Assembly: GCF_954871325.1 (NCBI RefSeq)
Contig: NC_088778.1
Span: forward strand, 2,327,743 to 2,391,742
Length of the DNA stretch: 64,000 nt
Reading direction: 5' to 3'
From: Gordionus sp. m RMFG-2023
Taxonomy: Eukaryota; Nematomorpha; Gordioida; Chordodea; Parachordodidae
In this document: piece after piece, positions 37,721 to 51,500 of the stretch
Numbering within the stretch: the first letter of the stretch is position 1
How the letters are laid out: the number at the start of each line of letters is the position of its first letter
The notes under the pieces: model-generated
Databases searched by the model: none
What the model was told of the DNA's origin: nothing
Seen by the model: the letters and a program-made list of their open reading frames with translations, nothing else
Made by a program: the position numbers and the translations under genes

Positions 37721-39185
37721 TCAAAAAAGATATTCCAGCAAGTAGTCCGCCAACATATTTATACGATTCTTGCCGTGAAAAAACTTTTCGAGATTTTCTA
37801 TCTGTTGATGGAACCGCTCCCTCATTTCTTCTGACACAGCACCTAAGTTTTCAAGAAAAAAATCTTTATGGGAATGAAGAAAATGGATTTTGAGGGACAT
37901 TCGGCACCCCATTTCCTTATAATTTGTTAATAGGTCATCAATTTTCTCACGATAGTCGGCTTATTTATGATTGCCAAGGAATGATCTGCATATCCATTTA
38001 AAAGATTCCCATGCTTTTAATTCAATGAGTAACAATTCATCTTCAAAAAAACTGTCCTTCATGAGTTTTCTTATTTGGGGGCCCACTAAATTTCCCTCTT
38101 TTATTTTTGCTTGGGAAAGCTTGGGGAAAAAATTTCTAAGGTAATCGTGGGGCTTTCGGACAATTTTTTGATAAAATTTTTGATTAGTCCTAATTTTATG
38201 CGCAACGGAGGCAACAAAATCTTATTTTTAGAAACAAGCGGGATATTTAAGCTATTTTTTTCAAGAACGTTGGGACGATCCCATTCAGATACTGTATAAT
38301 GTTTTAGAGTTTCTCTGGAATTCCAGAGACAAAGAAAACACGAATGCTTGGTGTAGCCTAATTGAAGGCCCGACAGGATTGAGATCATTTTGAGATCGCA
38401 GCATATCTTAAATTCGTAAATGGAATAATATATTTTTGACAATAAATATTTCATATTTTCATATGATTCATTTAACTGGTTGGAATAGGCGATGGCAATT
38501 GATGGCTTAGAATTTCCGCTATGAAGCAAAACTGAATTCAAGCTGTTTTATCGATGAACAAGCGCCATTCATCGGGTACCAATTCAATATTAAGTTGAAA
38601 AAAAAAGTTGACTTAGATTGTTGGAATAGTATAAAAAATTTTCGTAAGAGAATAAATTTTTAAACAATGCTCCACATAATCGATATGAAGTTCGAACTCC
38701 ATTTTTAATTTTAAAATCATTAAGCCTTAAGACTAAAAATTCGGACTTTCTTTTTGAAAGTTGTAAATTTCTGGTTATGTCATTTAGTTGCTATTGTGAT
38801 ATAAATGGCGAATCCTCTTCGGGATGATACTTAAGATCAATATTGTCATTGTCCTGGCAACTTAATATTTCCAGCTGCGAACTATTAAAAAAAGGAACTG
38901 TTGTATGCATATTATATTTTACCGGATAAACCGACGAAATTTTAGGATAACGAATTTTCTCCTTTTTTCTTATTTAAATCCAAATGTACTAATCAAGCAA
39001 AAATAACAATTCCACGAATGATTTCTTGCTACATGCCAAAATGCAAGTTTCGAATAAGGCAAATATGACCGTTTTCCATTTACCCATGAATTAAAAGAAT
39101 TATAACATGTTTTACATATGTAATTAGGGGCAAATGGTTTATCCAAATCGCAGAGTGGGATATTGTAATAAATTTTATAGATCAT
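37721..39185 (-). pseudogene. Decayed multicopy invertebrate gene of unknown function
   Basis: Minus-strand pieces, in protein order, match a conserved protein family that I remember as multicopy hypothetical genes in aphids, Hydra and other invertebrates. 39185-38970 (PNYICKTCYNSFNSWVNGKR, NHSWNCYFC) is a cysteine-rich N-terminal part. About 38560 carries PDEWRLFID. 38541-38101 carries CCDLKMISILSGLQLGYTKH, SCFLCLWNSRE and LPPLRIKLGLIKNFIKKL. 37912-37721 carries MGCRMSLKIHFLHSHKDFF and ENLGAVSEEMRERFHQQIE. The whole is broken in several places and reads as a fossil. Function is unknown; its copy number in genomes suggests it may travel with mobile elements. Confidence 0.75.
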
Positions 39186-42034
39186 TTAAATGATTGGAGA
39201 AATTGGACATTTTTGTGCGGGCAATATATAGACCGCACAGATGTACCAAAATTTAGAGACTCACTTTAAACAGGGGGACCTCGGCATTAATTTTTTGTAG
39301 AATATTATATAAAGAGGGAATTTGAATAATATTTAAAATCGAATTTTAAAAAAAAATTAATGAAAGAAATTAAATGTTTATGAAAAATTAAACGCGGAAA
39401 AAAATAATTCTTCTCCTTTCTTCCTACTCGTCATTTGGCATTATTATTTATTGCCCATACTACGGGTTCAAGGTACTCCATTGGAAAATTATATATTTTG
39501 ATATAAATTGATTTAAAAACAAATATTCTTAATTACATCTGAAAAATATAAATATTCTTAAATACATCTAAAAAAGATAAATAATAATAAAAATTATGAA
39601 AAAATTGCCAATGATTGCATTTTAAATGAATTTTGCTTCAAAAATGCTCAATTCAAAAAGAGTACAAATTAAAAAAGTGGGTACAGTTATCTGATTTTGG
39701 TATAAATTGTCATAAATGCATAAAATATTACTAAATACAACTAAAAAAGATAAATATTACCTTAATTTTGCTTTAAAAATGCTTTATGCAGAGAAAATTC
39801 AATAAAAGTGTACATATTAAAAAGTTCGAAAATATCTGCACCGACTTTTTTAATTTATAGATTTTGGTTGAATTTTCATGGCATAGAGTACTTTTGAAAC
39901 ATAATTAGAATTAATATATAATCTTGAGCATATTTGAAGCAAAATTATATAAAATTTATCTTCTAAAGTTAATAATTTTGATAGTAATTTAAATTGAAAA
40001 CTTAAGACCCTCAAAACAAAATTCATTAACATTTTTCTCAAAAACCAACCGATAAAAATTATAAAAATTAGTAAATTTATAAAGAAATATAAGTTTAACA
40101 CTATCATCAATTTTCAAGGATTTTTATTCAATACTTTTTAAAATATATCCGTATAAAGACCTAAATTTTACCATTTTTGAGATTTCGAAAAGTTGTCTTT
40201 ATACGGTAATATTTTAAAACCTGACGTGTAGGGAAAATTTGAAAAACGGATTCGAACTCAGCATTAAATTCTGCACCAAAACTTGTTTTAATTTCTTCTC
40301 CCATTTTTCTTGTCACACAGTGTTATTTGCATTTTTTAATATTTTATTTAATTTGCAGTTAATTTTTATTTGAATAAATAAATCTAATAATTTAAATGAT
40401 AAATTAAGATACCTTTAATTTCAACACCTATTAGCAAATAGAAAAAAAAATGTTCGTAATTTAATAAATATTTTATTTTTAATAATTTAATAAAAAAATA
40501 TATAAAAGTTTATATTTCGAATTTTTTGTTTGTTTGTGAAATTTAAATAATGAATTTAAAAAAATAAGTTTTCGAATAAACAAAATATTAAGTTTTAAAT
40601 TATTATCAAATGTTATTTTTTGAGATAGTTCGCATCAATGTAACAACGTAGAGTTCAGAAAACTGAAAGAATGAAATGCTTTCAACAGCGGAAAATTCTT
40701 AAAATAAATAATTCACTTATTTAACTAATAGAGATGCAAAAAATAAAACATGAAAAATAAACCAATTTCCATATGCATAAAACATTTATATCTTGATTCT
40801 TTTTCAGTGAAAATTTACAAAACTTTTTGACGAAATAGTTTAGAAAGAATTAAATAGGAAACTTATGAAAAAATAGGCTAAAATAAATAAAGATTTTAAT
40901 TTAGCTAGACTTCATCCAATTTCTCCAGAGTTATTTTTACGTATTTTATTAGTCAAGTATATTAAATTTAATTTTACTAAAAAATAATGAACTCATTATT
41001 AGAAACGCAATCATATAAATATTTATATTCTTACTTAGCCTACAATTGTAGAGTCTTACATGGACCTATCCGTGTCTAAACCCTGAGTAATCCAGAATTT
41101 GCTAAAATCGTATAGGACTTAGATCAAAATATTTAAATTAATTTTATTTTCCTTATGTTTGTATGATAATTATTTTTTAAAAAAACCACGAAATTATTTA
41201 TTATACTAAGCACTTAAATTTTTTTTAGATTTAACCAAAATATCGTGCTTTTTATCAGAAAAAAAAGAATGGGGATTTCACTATTACTACATTAATATTT
41301 GAGATCAGAGCCGATATTTGAAGAAAGATTCTCTTAGCAGATCTGTCGGACAAAATATTTAAATTTTTGAATTGGATCTAAATTATTTAAAATTTTTAAT
41401 ATAGGAAATATGAATATTTTAAATATATACCATTATGTTTAACAGTATATGGTCTAACGTCTAAAATATATTTTTTTTAAATTATATAAATTGAAATATA
41501 TACTTTTTTGTACCTTTAGCGGATATAATTTGGAGAGAATATAATATTGTTAAAAAATACTAAAGCTATATAAACCAGTACAATTTTCAGAAAAAAAACT
41601 CTTAATCATCAGGAGAGATTGAAATAATAAAACAAACATAATTAGCTTTAAATATAACTATTACAATCTTCTGCCTTAAGGCTCCCTACATATTTTTCTG
41701 ATTTAGCTGCCAACTTAAATATAACGCTATAATGGACTATTAGTTGTTTTCCTTACCAGATGCCTAGTTTTTATTTTATTAGTTTTAGCCAATTTTTAGT
41801 CTAATCATAATTAGTATCGTTTTGAATTTGGCTAAAATTAGATGAGTAAACTAAACTATTTATATAAATTAAATCATTATTACCAATATATATTGTCACG
41901 ATGCCATTTACCTTTGCTATAAATAAAAATACATAATATTTATAATAAATATATTTAGTATATAAATATAAGGCTCATGAATAAAATGAATTTTAAATTC
42001 TGATACCAAAATTTTAAAGTTTCAGTTGAATCAA

Positions 42035-42065
<31 letters not shown>

Positions 42066-42530
42066 CATACTTAGCATTATATATCCCAATTCTATTTTTT
42101 TTAAAATTAATTTTTCAAAATTATATAAATAATATATATAAAAAAAATTATATAAATAATAAATAGCTAATCATATATCTACCATCAGGTCCTGAAGTAT
42201 CTTTATATAAAATAAAATAAAACTAATATATAAAATTGGTATTTGAGCCAAATATTTTTTCTCGCTTTTATCATTTAAAAATTATAGTTTAATAAAATCT
42301 TATATAATTAAAATATTTGAAAGTTTAATTTTTCCCGCAATTAACATTTAAAGTTTATTTTGGGAAAAGTTAAGGTTGCCAAATTTGAATAAGACTTTTT
42401 ACTTCAAAAATACATTTTACTATATGTAATATTCTTAGTTTAGCAATTGGTAAGAAGAAAATACACACTCTGATCTAAAAAATTTGGAGGGAGTAAGACA
42501 AAATAAGAAAGTTTAAGAACAAAAACCAAC
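39186..42530. other. Non-coding AT-rich region
   Basis: No gene seen. 41270-41950 is a shortened relative of dispersed repeat D1 (taccattatgtttaacag, ggtctaacgtctaaa, ttttgtacctttag, ccatttac.tttgct). Confidence 0.5.
41270..41950. repeat. Dispersed repeat D1, partial copy
   Basis: Shares an ordered set of short blocks with 2450-2960 and 63080-63510, in the same orientation. Similarity is patchy. Confidence 0.4.
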
Positions 42531-42535
42531 TAATA

Positions 42536-43959
42536 CTAGATTTGACAATACCCAGATAATGCTATATACTGAGAGCAACAGACAATGATAATAATTACAA
42601 ACATCAGTTTAGACAACCATGGCAGACTCGACCATATTATGGCAACCAAAGATTTAAAAACCAAAATAACTTTAATTTTCCAAGACGAAACTATGATAGG
42701 TTTTATGATCAAAATAGATGGGAGGAAACTCCTTATATTCCTTTCAATAATCACGACGCAAGAGATAACAAACAATTATGAATATTATAATAATTACAAG
42801 CCTTTTAATGATTTCAAAAACCAAAACAGATTTGACAACACCAGACAAACCTTTTCAAAATTTTAGAGGTTATAATAGATCCAACGTGTATCAACAATTT
42901 TACGATCGTGACAATAAAAATTACATGAATCATAATCCTAGACATCAAGCACATTAATTAAATAAAATCAATACAGTTAATATAAAAGAGATCGAAGACG
43001 ACAAAATCATATCAAACGACAAGAAAGATTATAATTTATTAAATATTGATATAAATAACGTAGAAAACGAAGTTCAAAATATTAAAGATGACGCATATAT
43101 GGTGAACATCAAAATTAATAACGTATTAACTTCACTACAAGTAGATACGGGCACGAGATTTACAATTATACCAAAGTATATGATTGAGAAAATAGGCATA
43201 AAAACATTACGAAGTCCAGCATACAGTTATTAGGTTACGACGGCAAGCCGATACAAGTTATAGGCTCAACGCGATTGAATGTAGAATACGAAGGAAATTC
43301 TCAAATTTTAGATGCATTAATTGTAAACAGATGCCTTTACTAGGAAGATCATGGTGAAAACAATGGGCGAGTCCACTCACACCAGTTTTTAAAAACAATG
43401 GGAATCTCATGTGCGCCGACTTTAAAGACACAGTTAACCCAGGGCTTAAAGATTTCAAATACCACATACCTAGAATTAACGATTTGATTGCCAAGTTAGC
43501 TAAGGCTGCCTTTACTTTACCAAGCCATCGTTCGGTTTGAAAATAAGACTGTACCATGAACAAGGGTGGCGTATTGCGTGGCCATCATGAACGTTAATGG
43601 CGACCATTCAACATATCCAAGGAAATCATAAGCCGAATTTCTTTGGAGGGTGGAATGTTGAGACGTCCTGATTGATTTTTTTAATATTTATTTTTCGCTA
43701 TCTATTAACTCAATATTAACCTTATAGATTAATTTTTTTTTATATTTTAATATTAACCTCACGGATTCATTTTATAATATTAACTCAATAGTTTTATATA
43801 AATTATTTAATAGATTTTTTTATATATATTGATTTTATAAACTATATAAAGAGCAAAAGTATATTGTATTTTTAGTTAAATATTTTTTAAATAAATTTAA
43901 TAAATATAAATTTTAAAATTACTTTTTTAATCTTGCCTAATTCCCTGCCAACCTTAACA
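42536..43959 (+). mobile_element. Fossil LTR retrotransposon (Ty3/Gypsy-like), broken
   Basis: Parts recognised: an Asn/Tyr-rich gag tail (about 42580-42960), the start of an aspartic protease with the motif VDTGTRFTIIP (about 43140-43180), a few pol-like traces, a purine-rich tract (ggaggg) and a 3' LTR. Most of the internal region of a complete element is not recognisable. It is broken, with multiple breaks, and looks old. No 5' LTR was found. Confidence 0.65.
43656..43959 (+). repeat. Probable 3' LTR of the fossil element
   Basis: 304 bp beginning TGTTGAGACG and ending CCTTAACA, so the ends are short inverted repeats (TGTT...AACA). A TATA-like tatataaagagc occurs inside, and it follows directly on the purine-rich ggagggtggaa. 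Confidence 0.6.
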
Positions 43960-45699
43960 CTTCCTATTACATTTGAATTTTGTAATTTTTGGTTATTTAT
44001 CCTATATATTATTCTCCATTATCATCTCCATTCCTTTAACTTTACCTCATATGATTCTTTGCCTAACCATAATTAACTGAACTACATAAGGATAGTTGGT
44101 TATATTATGGAATTGTATATATTTCTCAATTTTTATAGAATCGTTTTGTCAAAAAGTACTGAGATAAATCTTCATCTCCTTATACAATCCAGATATTTGC
44201 AAAATTAAATTGCCGGTTGTTGTATTTTATTTATATCCATTGCATCTATAAGATAGGTAGTAGATAGCTTTCTTTGCATTCTTGAGATATCTTCTCATTA
44301 TCTACTATTTTATTCTGGAGTATAATGAAGAAATGGTAAAACACTTTATTGCAAAATCACCAGAACCCGTTTCTTCATCAACTTATATGCGTTTAAGGGT
44401 ACATAATATTTATTTCTTGTTAATGGTTAGATTTCAATAAGGTGTTGATCAAGATTTAGTGATTAGAGTTAAAAAGTAGTAAAAAATACCTTCTGTCTAG
44501 TTATTATCTATTTTTGCATTTTTTCCTCTTTATTTTTTTTTGAGCTTTATTTATATATTTTTACTCATTGTTTAGCTGATCCGCAAATTTTATTTTGAGT
44601 GTTTAATGTTTTTTGTATTTATGTCAACATTCTCATTCTAACATTAAATATTTTTTTATATGAAGCTGTCTCCTATTCAAAAATTTTTGAGTCAATAAGA
44701 ATCTATTTGTTTGAGAAATAAGCCAATATTTTTATTTATTTGTGATAAATTGATTGTTTTAATTTTGAATTTTAGTGAGAAATCTGTCATTATCATTATT
44801 TTATACTTTGTTTCAGTATTAGATTATTTTGAGGGTATTTTTTTAATAAGTCTAAGTTCCATATTTAGTAACTTGTTCTCTTAAAAAATTTTTACTTCCA
44901 ATACTTTATCTATCACTTCTTCTTTTTTATTTAGATATCTCAACTATCTTTTTCATAAAATTTTATAAGTTTGTACATTTTCTTGAAGAAGGAGAAAGGA
45001 AAATCAGAAACTTTAATAAATATTCCTCTACTCTTTCATTTACTTTTTATTTAAAATAATGGTATCTTACGCAATTATTTCTTTTTATTATCACGTCATA
45101 TTTCATCTATGTCATCTCTAAAGTTTTTCTTCTATATTTATTTGCAGCCACTTTATAGAACAAATACTAAGAGAATTGTAATTTTGATTGGTTGAGGCAG
45201 AATTTTATCATCAGTTTTTCATAGTCAGTAACTTTTATTAATATCAGGTTTTCATAGTTGAAGATAAAACCATATTTTTGTTGCAAAGATATCGATTTTA
45301 GTTATATATCTTAAATTCCCTGTGCCTTTTAAATTTTTAGAAATCTTTTATATATATGCTATATGATCATTTTTTTTATTAGCGAATATAGATGTCAATT
45401 CCCTCATCTTGATGAATACTTTACAAATCTCATTTTTTATGATGTATTTTATTTTAATTTTCATATTATGACGGTTTTATCATGTGACGTAAAATTTCAA
45501 AACAAACTATATTTTTAGTGTTTGAACTTAGTAAATATTTATTACGCATACATCTGTCTCACTAATCCAATTATTATAAATAAAGAATATTGTACAATTG
45601 TACATAAAAATAATTAATTTATTCTATACATATTGGAATATTTAATCAAATTGTTCAAAAATAACCTTCAAAATAATTTGAAATGAAAGTTTCAGACAA

Positions 45700-46560
45700 A
45701 TAAATTATATTTTACTTATAGGTTCCTCTTCTTGTTCTATACTAATATTTGTGCTATAAAATCAAATTCCCTAAATTATCATACCTATGTTAATGGTAAG
45801 AGTTTTATTTCCCACACCTAATATATTCAATCAAAAATATAATATATATATTTATAAATTTACTTATTCCCATTATCAAATTTTGAGCTATGTTTATAAG
45901 TAAAAAAAAATTATAATTGTATTGATTTATTTCGATTTAAAAACGATTATAAATTACAATAAAAGATATTGCTATATAATATTAAGTGAAATTATTTATG
46001 AGATAGTAATATACTTGTGATTACATGTTCCTTTGAATATAGGTTTTCTATATGAAATGAGAATTTTTAAAAATTATAATTTATAAGAATAAAATTCTCA
46101 CCAAGTCTATCATTCCATATTAGCTGAACTATATGTTATTATAAAGATATCCAATATATATTGATTGATAAGGGTAACATTGATAATATTTAATGTTTTA
46201 AATAAGTGAATTTTAAAAATTAGCTAATGATTTTACAATTCATAACTCGAAAAATTGATAACCTTCTCTGGTTCTCACAATATCATCATCTAAAACTGAA
46301 TAAAGGTATCAGTTTTTAAATGCAAAATTATAAAATTTTTTTTTATAAAATATACTTCTATATTCGCAAGTGTAGTTAGCTGACATAATTATTAAATTAA
46401 TATAATTTTAATCAACTTATTATAAAGTGAAATAGACTAACATACTGCACAAATAGTCATATTTGAAACTTAATAACGTATAAGAATATTAAATATACCA
46501 ATATTAATTTTACTATAATATTTAAAAATATATATTGATTAGAATATCAATAAATTTTAA
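45700..46560. repeat. Dispersed repeat D2, copy B
   Basis: Counterpart of 36170-36960, in the same orientation and order, with many short indels. No recognisable protein. Confidence 0.6.
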
Positions 46561-47680
46561 AAGGAAGGGATATAAATTTTTAAGTGAAAGTTAGCAATAT
46601 AATAACATAAAAAGCTCCAATTAAAAAATCCAGAAAATTACAATAAATTCCCAATTCTACATAATTTAAATGAAATTTTTAAAAATAAAAAACTATTTAC
46701 CCTCATTTTTGGCTTCAAGTTCTTAATAAAAAAAACATATTATAGCATATAAAAAAAATTGTTAAATATAATTACTTTTAATGCAGACAAAAATAAAATA
46801 GATAGTAGGTAGAAGAGGCAAAAATTTATTCATCTTAAAATTTGTATAAAAAAAATTTAATATAAAGATTTTTTTAACAATAATTTAAAATTTTTCTAAA
46901 GTTGATTTTTTTATAAACAAATTTTTATAATTTCAATGAAAATAAATAAATATGCTTTTTTCAAAAAAATGAAAACATGTATACCAAGCACATTTTTAGA
47001 AATTTTTAAAATTTAAATATATTTTTAATATAAATGATTAAAGATTAACTATTAAATATTTTTTTTAAAGGTTGAATTTCCTATAATAAATCCTTGAAAA
47101 CTATTTTCTAATATTTCTAAAATGTAATTTAAAATAATATCTTAGAAAAAATAATAAAAAATATAATGTATAGAATATATTATTATTGAAAATATGTCTA
47201 ATGGGTAGGGTCATATCTTTTTCTGGGATGTGAACCATGCTAAAAAAAGAGTTTAGCTTTGGGTTCTGGTTCATTAAAATATCTCAGAACCAGGTTCGTG
47301 GGTTCAGGGTACGTGGTCCTGAAAATAAAGACTTATAAAATTTAGTAAAAATACAAGTATCAATTTTTTAAACTTTATTTTTATTATATTTAGCCTACAA
47401 AAATAATTTATTATAAATAGTGCATAAGAGAATTAGATATCTTCCAAAATCGAGATGCTTTTAATTAAAATATCGAATTTTTATTATAACTTGCATTTAA
47501 TAAAATTATTTTACCTTGTGATTATGTTTTCTTTGGACTCACATTGAATTTAATAATTCAACATAAATAGAAATATTCTCAATATAATATTATTACATTA
47601 TTATATCTAATACAAAATGTTACTAAATTTGCTGTCAAAATTTTTATATAAGGGAGGGTTCTAAAATATAATAAAAGGAT

Positions 47681-47754
47681 TCCACGCAAAATAATTTTCG
47701 CCAAAAAAATGTTTATTTCCACGCAAAATAATTTTCGCCAAAAAAAATGTTTAT
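47681..47754 (+). repeat. 37-bp tandem duplication
   Basis: tccacgcaaaataattttcg followed by ccaaaaaaa.tgttta occurs twice in a row, nearly identical. Confidence 0.9.
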
Positions 47755-48099
47755 ATATTGAAAATATAAAAAATTGTGTTTTCTATTATAATTTTGATAT
47801 AGTTTTCTATTTTAGTAATATTATTCTACTTTATATTTTATTGGTCTTTATTTTTATAATTTTAGATTATCTGTTTTTATATATATTTTTTAAATATTTA
47901 AATTAAAGTTAAATATAAAATAATATTATTTTCATATAATATTCTAATATTTTTTATACCCAATTTACTTTTATCAACAGATATATAAAAATTATAAATT
48001 TTGAAAAGATTATTATTAATATTTTATTATATTTTAACTACTTAAAATAACAGATAGTCTTCCATTCGTCTCAACGGTAGATTTACAACCTAGATATGA

Positions 48100-48560
48100 G
48101 GGTAGGTGATTGATTAATTTAAACGAATACCGATGGCGTTGGGTAAGTTAGTTGTTTGAAATTTAAAGTTGAGATTGACAGGAATGGCGTCAATAAACTC
48201 ATGCCCAGGCCATTGATAGAAGAGAATAGGGTGGGAAGTTAATTTCATATTAGATAAGAGAGTTTGAACTCAGCGAGAAACTACCGAAACATCCGATCCT
48301 TCTGCCTATGGGTTTTGGGAGGTTGAGAATCAACATTGATCCGAGTTTTCCAAGTATTTATGGAGGAAGGGTCTTATTTAGAATGATGGCCGTTGGTTAT
48401 TGCTTTGACAAGAGACTACTCAACATGAAAAGAGGTTATTGCTAGGTCATAAGGAAATCTAATGCTAAGTTCACCGGATTTGGTAGGGAGCGAAGCTTGG
48501 GCCCAAGCGGATTCGTTAAATATTAGGTTTTTATTCTTTTCGGATGTTTTTAGTGGATAT
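48100..48560 (-). pseudogene. Decayed RLE-LINE fragment
   Basis: The minus strand reads ESAWAQASLPTKSGELSIRF, matching DLSWLQATLPTKSGGIGIRS of the LINE at 23.5 kb. It then reads GHEFIDAIPVNLNFKFQTTN and LPNAIGIRLN, matching EFLEAFPSRNLDQLLSNDEL and RHAIGLRLN, in the right order. The stretch is less AT-rich than its surroundings. The frame is broken repeatedly and both ends are missing. Confidence 0.75.
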
Positions 48561-51500
48561 GAATATTTAAAAATGAGTGTTGAGCGGAGTGCATAAAGAA
48601 TCCTCGATAAAAAATAAATTTTTTAAGGTTTGGGCTCAATAAAAAATTCAGAGTTTAAATTATAGTTCAGAGACATGGTCTTTTTTGTAGATTTTTATTT
48701 TTATATAGAAAATGATATGTTAGAAATCGATTAGAATAATTGTTTTGACCTTGGCCAAAAATAAATCAGGATTTATAGTTATTGTTTTATTTTCCTATTA
48801 TGGGTACATGAAATTTGGGTGCTCTCTGCAATTTAATATATAAAAATAAAGAATTGTTAAAGCATTGTAAATTCTCATAAATAAATGAAAATTTAATCAA
48901 CATAAAGGATTAAATTTTAAAAAAATCTCTAAAATAATTTCATTTTAAATTCATATATTTTTAACTCTTCTTATTCGAATTAGCCATGAGAATAATTTAA
49001 TTAATACCCAAAACCCGAGATGGCTATAGAAAAAAAATGTATTTTTTTAATTTTTTTTTGTAGATGCATTCTAAACTGCTTTATATTTGAACAAAATCCT
49101 AGACTGGGATGAAAGTGGGTCAAAGAACTATGACACCTTATATGGCTAAATTGATCAAATTTAACATAAATATAATTATATTTAAATTTAATGAATATAC
49201 AAGATAATTTATTTAATGTATAAATAAAAGGATTATAAAAAAAATATTTGAGAGGTTGGAGGGGAGAAATGTGATTTATTTTATAAGTTAATTATCTCTC
49301 AAAAATACATGGCAAAATTTCGAGACAATAATTTCCATAATTACATGTAATACAATCAAAAATTTTTAATATTATATAAAATTTTTAAATATACTGCCCC
49401 AGCAGAAATATAATGAGTATTGGCCACCTGCAAATCATAAATAAGATCAATTTTGTTAAATAAATAAAATGCAAATATCTTGTTTTAAATTAGAATATAT
49501 TCATACTAACACACACAATATTTATTCAAGGCAGGATATAAAAATATATATTGATCCTGGTATCACATTATAATAGATTATATGGATGTAGTTAACTAAA
49601 TCAAATATGATAGTAAGATATTAATATATACATATATAATCATTATGACCATATCTCGAATATAATAATTCATAATGTATAGAAGATAGTATATTACAAT
49701 ATATTTTTACATTACTACACCTGTGCCTTAAATTAAGATTTTAACGTATAAATTGAATCTAATGAGTAAAAATTAAAATGTTCCCTAAAAAGCCAGCATC
49801 CTACTCTATAGTCACTTATGCCCAAGTTACAATAGATGCCTGATGGTATTCAGCTTAATACATTGATCTTCCAATAGCTTGGGATTAACTTGTCATAAAT
49901 TGTAAATGCTGATTGTCGTATAAGATATAAATGAAACTTGGGATTTTCATATTTGATTTGTCGTGAAATGTATATTGATGTTGACTAATAAAATTTTACA
50001 AAAGTTGTTTTACGATCAACAACAGTACCGTGCCAAGATTTTTGTCGGCACATGGGAAAAATAAATTCAGCGTCTAAATTCACACTATTTACCTTAGCCT
50101 ATTTTATTATTTTTTCTCATTCTGACAAAAATTTGAAATCCTACAATAATGGCAAATTGTTTTCATTTTGATCGTTGAGTTATTCATTTAAATAAAAATT
50201 AACATAGTACATGTGCCATGCATATAATACAAATTTTTCATGTCAAATCCAAATTTTTATTTAAAATACTTGTCCAGCCCGGCACAATCCTCAAAAATTT
50301 TATAATTTATTTATCCCGAAAAGAACAACTTATTAAAATTAGAAATAATTCTTCCGCCTGGGGATTTATTTAAATATAGAAAAATTTTTTATTTTTTTTT
50401 AATTTTTAAAATAATATTCTACATATTAAAAAACACTGGCTTTTTGCTTCTAGCAAAAACTTCAAATTATACTGACGGAACAGCGCAAGGTTTTTTAAAA
50501 TATTAGGCCCAACCCAGCACGACCCAAAAAATTTTTACAAAGCTTGGCTGCCCGAAAATATTTTCGTTCGGGCTTTGCAGATCTCTAAATTATAAAATTT
50601 ATTAAAAACTAAAAAAGAGTAATTTAAATATTTACCACTCCATATTTATTTGTAATGTTTTAATGCTAATTTAATGTTCAAATTATACAAAGTATAAGAT
50701 TTTTTTTAAAAAAATATATTAACTTAAATTCAAATCAAATGTTTATTCCACCTTAGTGAAAATTTTTAAAAAAATATTATTTAAATTCGGCCTTGGAAAT
50801 TTATTTTTGATTACATTAATTTACAAATTTATAACTTATTTTATATTATTTTTAAATATATCTATTTCTTGCTGATTATTTGAATAAAAAAATGAACTTT
50901 ACTAATTTTTAAAAGTATAAAAAATAATAAAATATATTCTATATATAATCTTTGTTATGTTAAATTTTTATAATAACTTATCTAATTTTAACATTATATG
51001 ATTGAACTTTGTTGTACTCTATTTTAATTTTCATTTTTTCAAACCTATAATTTTTATTTATTTTTGATAAATAAGTAATAGATAGAATAGTATTGATTAG
51101 AAATTGTCCCTTTCATATTTTTTGAACCTAGCAAATATACCATATCCAAAAAGATTGGATAATAAAATATTGGAAAATGTATAAAAAAATTTGAATTTTC
51201 AATACATCATTATAGCATATTGAAATGGTTTGATCAACTAAGCTCAATAACAATCGGAGTTTCGCGGTTTGAATTAGTTTGAACTGAACCTTGGTTTGTA
51301 ATCTTTAAAATTATTCCCGTAATTTTTTTTGAACTAGAAAAGCGACTTTTCATAAAAAAATTTATACAAATTATTGAATCAATTTATGTTTCTTTTGAAT
51401 AAAAATTTTCCAAATATACAGACTTAATATTATCATTTATTATTAGTGTCGGGTCATGACTAATAATATAAAATCGACCTTTATACTCTAGCATCTTACG

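Larger units (their letters stand above)
43960..48090. other. Non-coding AT-rich region
   Basis: No gene seen. Contains D2 copy B (45700-46560, perhaps from about 44200), a 37-bp tandem duplication (47681-47754) and a G-rich patch (47205-47325) with repeated gggttc and gaaccagg. Confidence 0.5.

Noticed and set aside
41980-42535. 5' LTR for the fossil at 42.5-44.0 kb
   Set aside because: No copy of the 43656-43959 sequence was seen upstream.
42585-42866. 93-codon frame as an independent gene
   Set aside because: It lies in another frame over the Asn/Tyr-rich gag tail of the LTR fossil.
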